Source of the DNA: JBBQTU01 sp038213005
GTDB lineage: Bacteria; Planctomycetota; Phycisphaerae; Tepidisphaerales; Tepidisphaeraceae
Direction of reading: 5' to 3'
Length of the DNA stretch: 7,333 nt
NCBI GenBank assembly: GCA_038213005.1
Contig: JBBQTU010000216.1
Coordinates: 1-7,333 of the forward strand
Shown: positions 5,130 through 7,333 of the stretch, in pieces
How the letters are laid out: each line of letters starts with the position of its first letter
Position numbering within the stretch: the first letter of the stretch is position 1
Notes under the pieces: model-generated
Seen by the model: only the letters and a program-made list of their open reading frames with translations
Database searches by the model: none
Told to the model about the DNA's origin: nothing
Made by a program: the position numbers and the translations under genes

Positions 5130-6101
5130 ATGGCTCAATCCGCAAAAGTGCCGACGACGGTTCTCGAGTGGCTTGTTCGCAAGTTTCCCGAGGCCAGCAA
5201 ACAGACGCTTAAACACATGGTGGAGCAGCGTCGGGTTGTGGTCAGCGGCAGGGCGGTGGACCGTTTGAGCGCCACGATCAAGCCGACCGACAAGATCGAG
5301 TTTCTGGACAAGCCCCGGCCGCCGGCACCGCCGAAGTCGCCGGCTGAGGATTGGATTATTCACGAGGATGCTGACCTGATCGTGGTGAACAAACCGGCGC
5401 GAGTCCTGACCAGCACCAACCCCAACGAGAAGCGCCCGACCCTGTGGCAGATGCTCATTGAGTACGTTGGCCCGCGCGAAAAGCGAGCGACCGTGGGGCT
5501 GATTCACCGCCTGGACCGCGACGCGTCGGGCCTGCTGGTGTTCTCCAAAAACGACCGTGCATTCCAGTTGCTGAAGAAGCAGTTTTTCCATCACACGGTC
5601 GAGCGCTGCTATCAGGCGGTCGTCGCCGAGAAGCCGCAGACCCCGGATGGCCGGCGTATTTCGCGGGTTGTGGAGCGCGCCGACGGCAGTGTGCATAGCA
5701 CCAAGGTTCGCAGCAAGGGCGAACTGGCGGTGACCGACTACCGCACGCTGCGTTCCAAGGGCAAGTTGGCGGTGGTCGAGGTGAAGCTTCAGACGGGGCG
5801 GAAGCACCAGATCCGCGTCCATCTGTCCGAGATGGGCTGCCCGATTCTCGGTGACAAGATCTACAACATCCAAGGCCCCGAAGCCCCACGACTGATGCTG
5901 CAGGCAACCCGCCTGGTGCTGGACCATCCCGCAACCGGCAAACGAATGACGTTTGATGCGGCACTTCCGCCGGAAATGCAGAAAATCGCCGACACGCTGA
6001 CCGCGAGGCCCAAGCTGCCGACCTGGTCGGAAGTGGCGGCGGCCGCCCCGCAGATCAGGCGTAAAACGGTTCCCCCGAAGCTACCCGAATCTGACGATTG
6101 A
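5130..6101 (+). CDS. RluA-family rRNA/tRNA pseudouridine synthase (RluC/RluD-like)
   Basis: The protein (323 aa) converts specific uridines in RNA to pseudouridine. An S4-like RNA-binding domain occupies about 9-57 (LEWLVRKFPEASKQTLKHMV and the VVVSGRAV turn). The catalytic domain follows from about 75. It shows the entry motif IIHEDADLIVVNKPARVL (76-93), the RluA signature HRLDRDASGLLVFSK (126-140, with presumed catalytic D130) and the TGRKHQIRVHL motif (222-232) ahead of GCPILGDKIY. The S4 domain plus RluA core matches RluC/RluD, which modify 23S rRNA, but the exact target cannot be told from sequence. The last 35 residues are a basic, proline-rich tail without a recognised domain. It starts 22 bp after the rho stop with only a weak Shine-Dalgarno (GAAAGA), so it is probably co-transcribed with rho. 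Confidence 0.93.
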   Translation: MAQSAKVPTTVLEWLVRKFPEASKQTLKHMVEQRRVVVSGRAVDRLSATIKPTDKIEFLDKPRPPAPPKSPAEDWIIHEDADLIVVNKPARVLTSTNPNEKRPTLWQMLIEYVGPREKRATVGLIHRLDRDASGLLVFSKNDRAFQLLKKQFFHHTVERCYQAVVAEKPQTPDGRRISRVVERADGSVHSTKVRSKGELAVTDYRTLRSKGKLAVVEVKLQTGRKHQIRVHLSEMGCPILGDKIYNIQGPEAPRLMLQATRLVLDHPATGKRMTFDAALPPEMQKIADTLTARPKLPTWSEVAAAAPQIRRKTVPPKLPESDD

Positions 6102-6131
6102 GATAAAGGGTGTGGATCCCAAGATGGGCCA

Positions 6132-6180
6132 GGGGATCGGCAGGGTCGCCCTGTTGGCCACATGGCGGGTACATGTCCCC
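6132..6180. repeat. Nested inverted repeats downstream of the pseudouridine synthase
   Basis: Two hairpins stand side by side. CAGGG-TCG-CCCTG (6141-6153) is extendable by two G-T pairs, and ACATG (6160-6164) pairs with CATGT (6172-6176). They are enclosed by GGGG (6132-6135) and CCCC (6177-6180), so a three-way junction is possible. No U-tract follows, so this is not an ordinary intrinsic terminator. It may be a 3'-end structure of the rho-pseudouridine synthase transcript. No named RNA family is recognised. Confidence 0.3.
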
Positions 6181-6242
6181 AAGAGGCATCGCAAAATCAC
6201 TGCGGATTTTCAGGCCCACCGCGGATGCCCATCACCACGACG

Positions 6243-6273
6243 CTGAGGCTGCTGCAATGTGCAGCTTGCTCAG
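6243..6273. promoter_or_regulatory. Strong two-part inverted repeat upstream of the UbiD-like gene
   Basis: GCTGCA (6251-6256) and TGCAGC (6260-6265) pair perfectly around ATG. After a 3-by-3 internal loop, CTGAG (6243-6247) and CTCAG (6269-6273) pair again, making an 11-bp interrupted stem. It ends two bases before a candidate -35 element and 35 bases before the downstream start codon. It could be an operator, or a terminator-like hairpin with only three T bases behind it (6274-6276). Confidence 0.4.
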
Positions 6274-6274
6274 T

Positions 6275-6302
6275 TTGCCCCAGCGCGCGGCAGTGTTAAC
6301 AT
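6275..6302 (+). promoter_or_regulatory. Candidate leaderless promoter of the UbiD-like gene
   Basis: TTGCCC (6275-6280, four of six) and TAACAT (6297-6302, four of six) are separated by 16 bp. The usual start seven bases past the -10 element would fall on the A of the ATG at 6309. The gene has no Shine-Dalgarno, and an in-frame TAA at 6297-6299 excludes a start further upstream. A leaderless mRNA would explain all three observations, but this is an inference from spacing. Confidence 0.35.
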
Positions 6303-6308
6303 TCCAGC

Positions 6309-7333
6309 ATGCCGACTTCGACACTTTCAGAGTTTGTGACGCTGCTGGAAACGCAGGGCGAGCTGACACGCGTGGCGGCGAAGGTCAGTCCGCTGCTGGA
6401 GGTCAGCGAGATTGCAGACAGGCTTAGTAAACAGCCGGCGCCTCATGGACATCATGAGCCTGACCAGAGCCATGCGGCCAACATGGGCGGCCGGGCGGTG
6501 CTGTTTGAGAATGTTGAGGGGTGCGATTTCCCGCTGGCGATGAATCTCTTTGGCAGCTACTGGCGAATCGGCCAGGCCTTGGGGTGCGACAGGCTGTCGG
6601 AATTGGCGGACCGGATTGGCAAACTGGCTCGGCCGGAGATGCCCGGGACCCTGTGGGAGAAACTGAAAAAGCTGCCCGAACTGATCAAGCTGGGCAGGCT
6701 GCCGCCGAAAATCGTCAGTAGCGGCATCTGCCAGGAGGTTGTGCTGGAGGGTGAGCGTGCAGACCTCACCCGTCTGCCGGTGATCCAGTGCTGGCCGCTG
6801 GATGGCAACCTGGACAGCGGTCTCTTGAACGATCCGACGGCTCTGGCGCAGGTGCAGCAGCGGGGGACCGGGCGGTATATCACCCTCGGCGGCATCTACA
6901 CCAAAAACCCCGAGACCGGCGACCGCAACATCGGCATGTACCGCGTGCAGCTTTTTGGCCCGCGGCTGGCCGCCATGCACTGGCACATGCACCACGACGG
7001 GGCCCGCCACTTCCGCCTCTGGCAGCAGCGCAGCGGAGGGCGCGGCGAGAAGATGCCGGTAGCGATTGCCTTGGGTGGTGAATCCGTGCTGCCTTATGCC
7101 GCCAGCGCCCCTCTGCCGCCGGGGATGGATGAGGCCCTCTTTGCCGGGTTCCTCGCCGGCCGGGCAATCGAGATGGTCAAGTGCAAGACCATCGACATGG
7201 AAGTCCCGGCCAATTCCGAGATCGTGATCGAGGGCTACGTCGATCCGCACGAGAAACTGATGGAAGGCCCCTTCGGCGACCACACCGGCTTTTACTCGCT
7301 CGCCCACTGGTTCCCCGCCTTCCACGTGACCGC
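6309..7333 (+). CDS. UbiD-family prenylated-FMN decarboxylase (3' end beyond window)
   Basis: The first 341 codons of a UbiD-family enzyme are present, and the frame is still open at the right edge. The family uses prenylated FMN to (de)carboxylate aromatic or unsaturated acids. Members act in ubiquinone or menaquinone synthesis or in aromatic degradation, and the substrate cannot be read from this part. Family marks include AVLFENVEG (63-71), YTKNPETGDRNIGMYRVQLF (197-216), the MHWHMHHDGARHFR segment (223-236), VAIALGGESVLPYAASAPLP (251-270) and EGPFGDHTGFYS (319-330) with its conserved acidic residues for cofactor and catalysis. Residues 41-61 form a His-rich insertion (HGHH) where many relatives are shorter. 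The ATG at 6309 is the only available start. No prenyltransferase partner (UbiX type) is visible in the window. Confidence 0.92.
   Translation, partial: MPTSTLSEFVTLLETQGELTRVAAKVSPLLEVSEIADRLSKQPAPHGHHEPDQSHAANMGGRAVLFENVEGCDFPLAMNLFGSYWRIGQALGCDRLSELADRIGKLARPEMPGTLWEKLKKLPELIKLGRLPPKIVSSGICQEVVLEGERADLTRLPVIQCWPLDGNLDSGLLNDPTALAQVQQRGTGRYITLGGIYTKNPETGDRNIGMYRVQLFGPRLAAMHWHMHHDGARHFRLWQQRSGGRGEKMPVAIALGGESVLPYAASAPLPPGMDEALFAGFLAGRAIEMVKCKTIDMEVPANSEIVIEGYVDPHEKLMEGPFGDHTGFYSLAHWFPAFHVT

Noticed and set aside
4923..5927. 334-codon minus-strand frame opposite rho and the pseudouridine synthase
   Set aside because: It crosses two recognised genes on the other strand and has no family resemblance, so it is a shadow of codon bias.
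6327..7325. 332-codon minus-strand frame opposite the UbiD-like gene
   Set aside because: The plus-strand frame has clear UbiD-family motifs throughout, so the antisense frame is a by-product of its codon use.
1..7333. Search for a CRISPR array, phage genes or a new multi-gene defence system
   Set aside because: There are no regular repeat-spacer units and no integrase, capsid or nuclease-helicase cluster. Apart from the IS and hicBA, all recognised genes are housekeeping types.

Overview
The window is a GC-rich bacterial chromosome segment, mostly housekeeping genes, with an accessory margin at its left end. I cannot fix the taxon from sequence alone. A eukaryote-like PurC, clusters of a GCGGAT repeat in non-coding DNA, and a shortened Rho suggest the PVC group, perhaps Planctomycetota (Phycisphaerae-like). 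That placement is an inference with modest confidence.

Layout, left to right. Bases 1-140 hold the 3' end of an ISAs1-family insertion sequence: the last 42 codons of its transposase and a probable right terminal repeat. About 1.1 kb without a credible gene follows (131-1245). It contains two copies of a dispersed repeat, the first starting exactly where the IS ends, a GCGGAT-rich cluster, and a likely promoter and structured leader for rnc. Then comes rnc (RNase III, +). Directly abutting its stop codon, on the opposite strand, is a hicB-hicA toxin-antitoxin pair. Upstream of that pair on the same minus strand are purC (SAICAR synthetase) and yqeY (GatB/YqeY family), spaced as an operon.

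A divergent control region of about 120 bp (3891-4009) separates yqeY from the plus-strand genes. Those are a short transcription terminator Rho (365 aa), an RluA-family pseudouridine synthase 22 bp later, a 207 bp spacer with several inverted repeats, and the first 341 codons of a UbiD-family prenylated-FMN decarboxylase that runs off the right edge.

The core genes serve RNA processing and termination (rnc, rho), RNA modification (RluA family), purine synthesis (purC) and possibly quinone or aromatic-acid metabolism (UbiD-like). They do not form one pathway. The points most worth a second look are the Rho that lacks the N-terminal helical domain and the RNP1 aromatic residues, the precise junction between the IS end and a dispersed repeat, the compact hicBA insertion between rnc and purC, and a possible leaderless promoter with an adjacent strong hairpin in front of the UbiD-like gene. 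I found no CRISPR array, tRNA, rRNA or clearly new multi-gene system.
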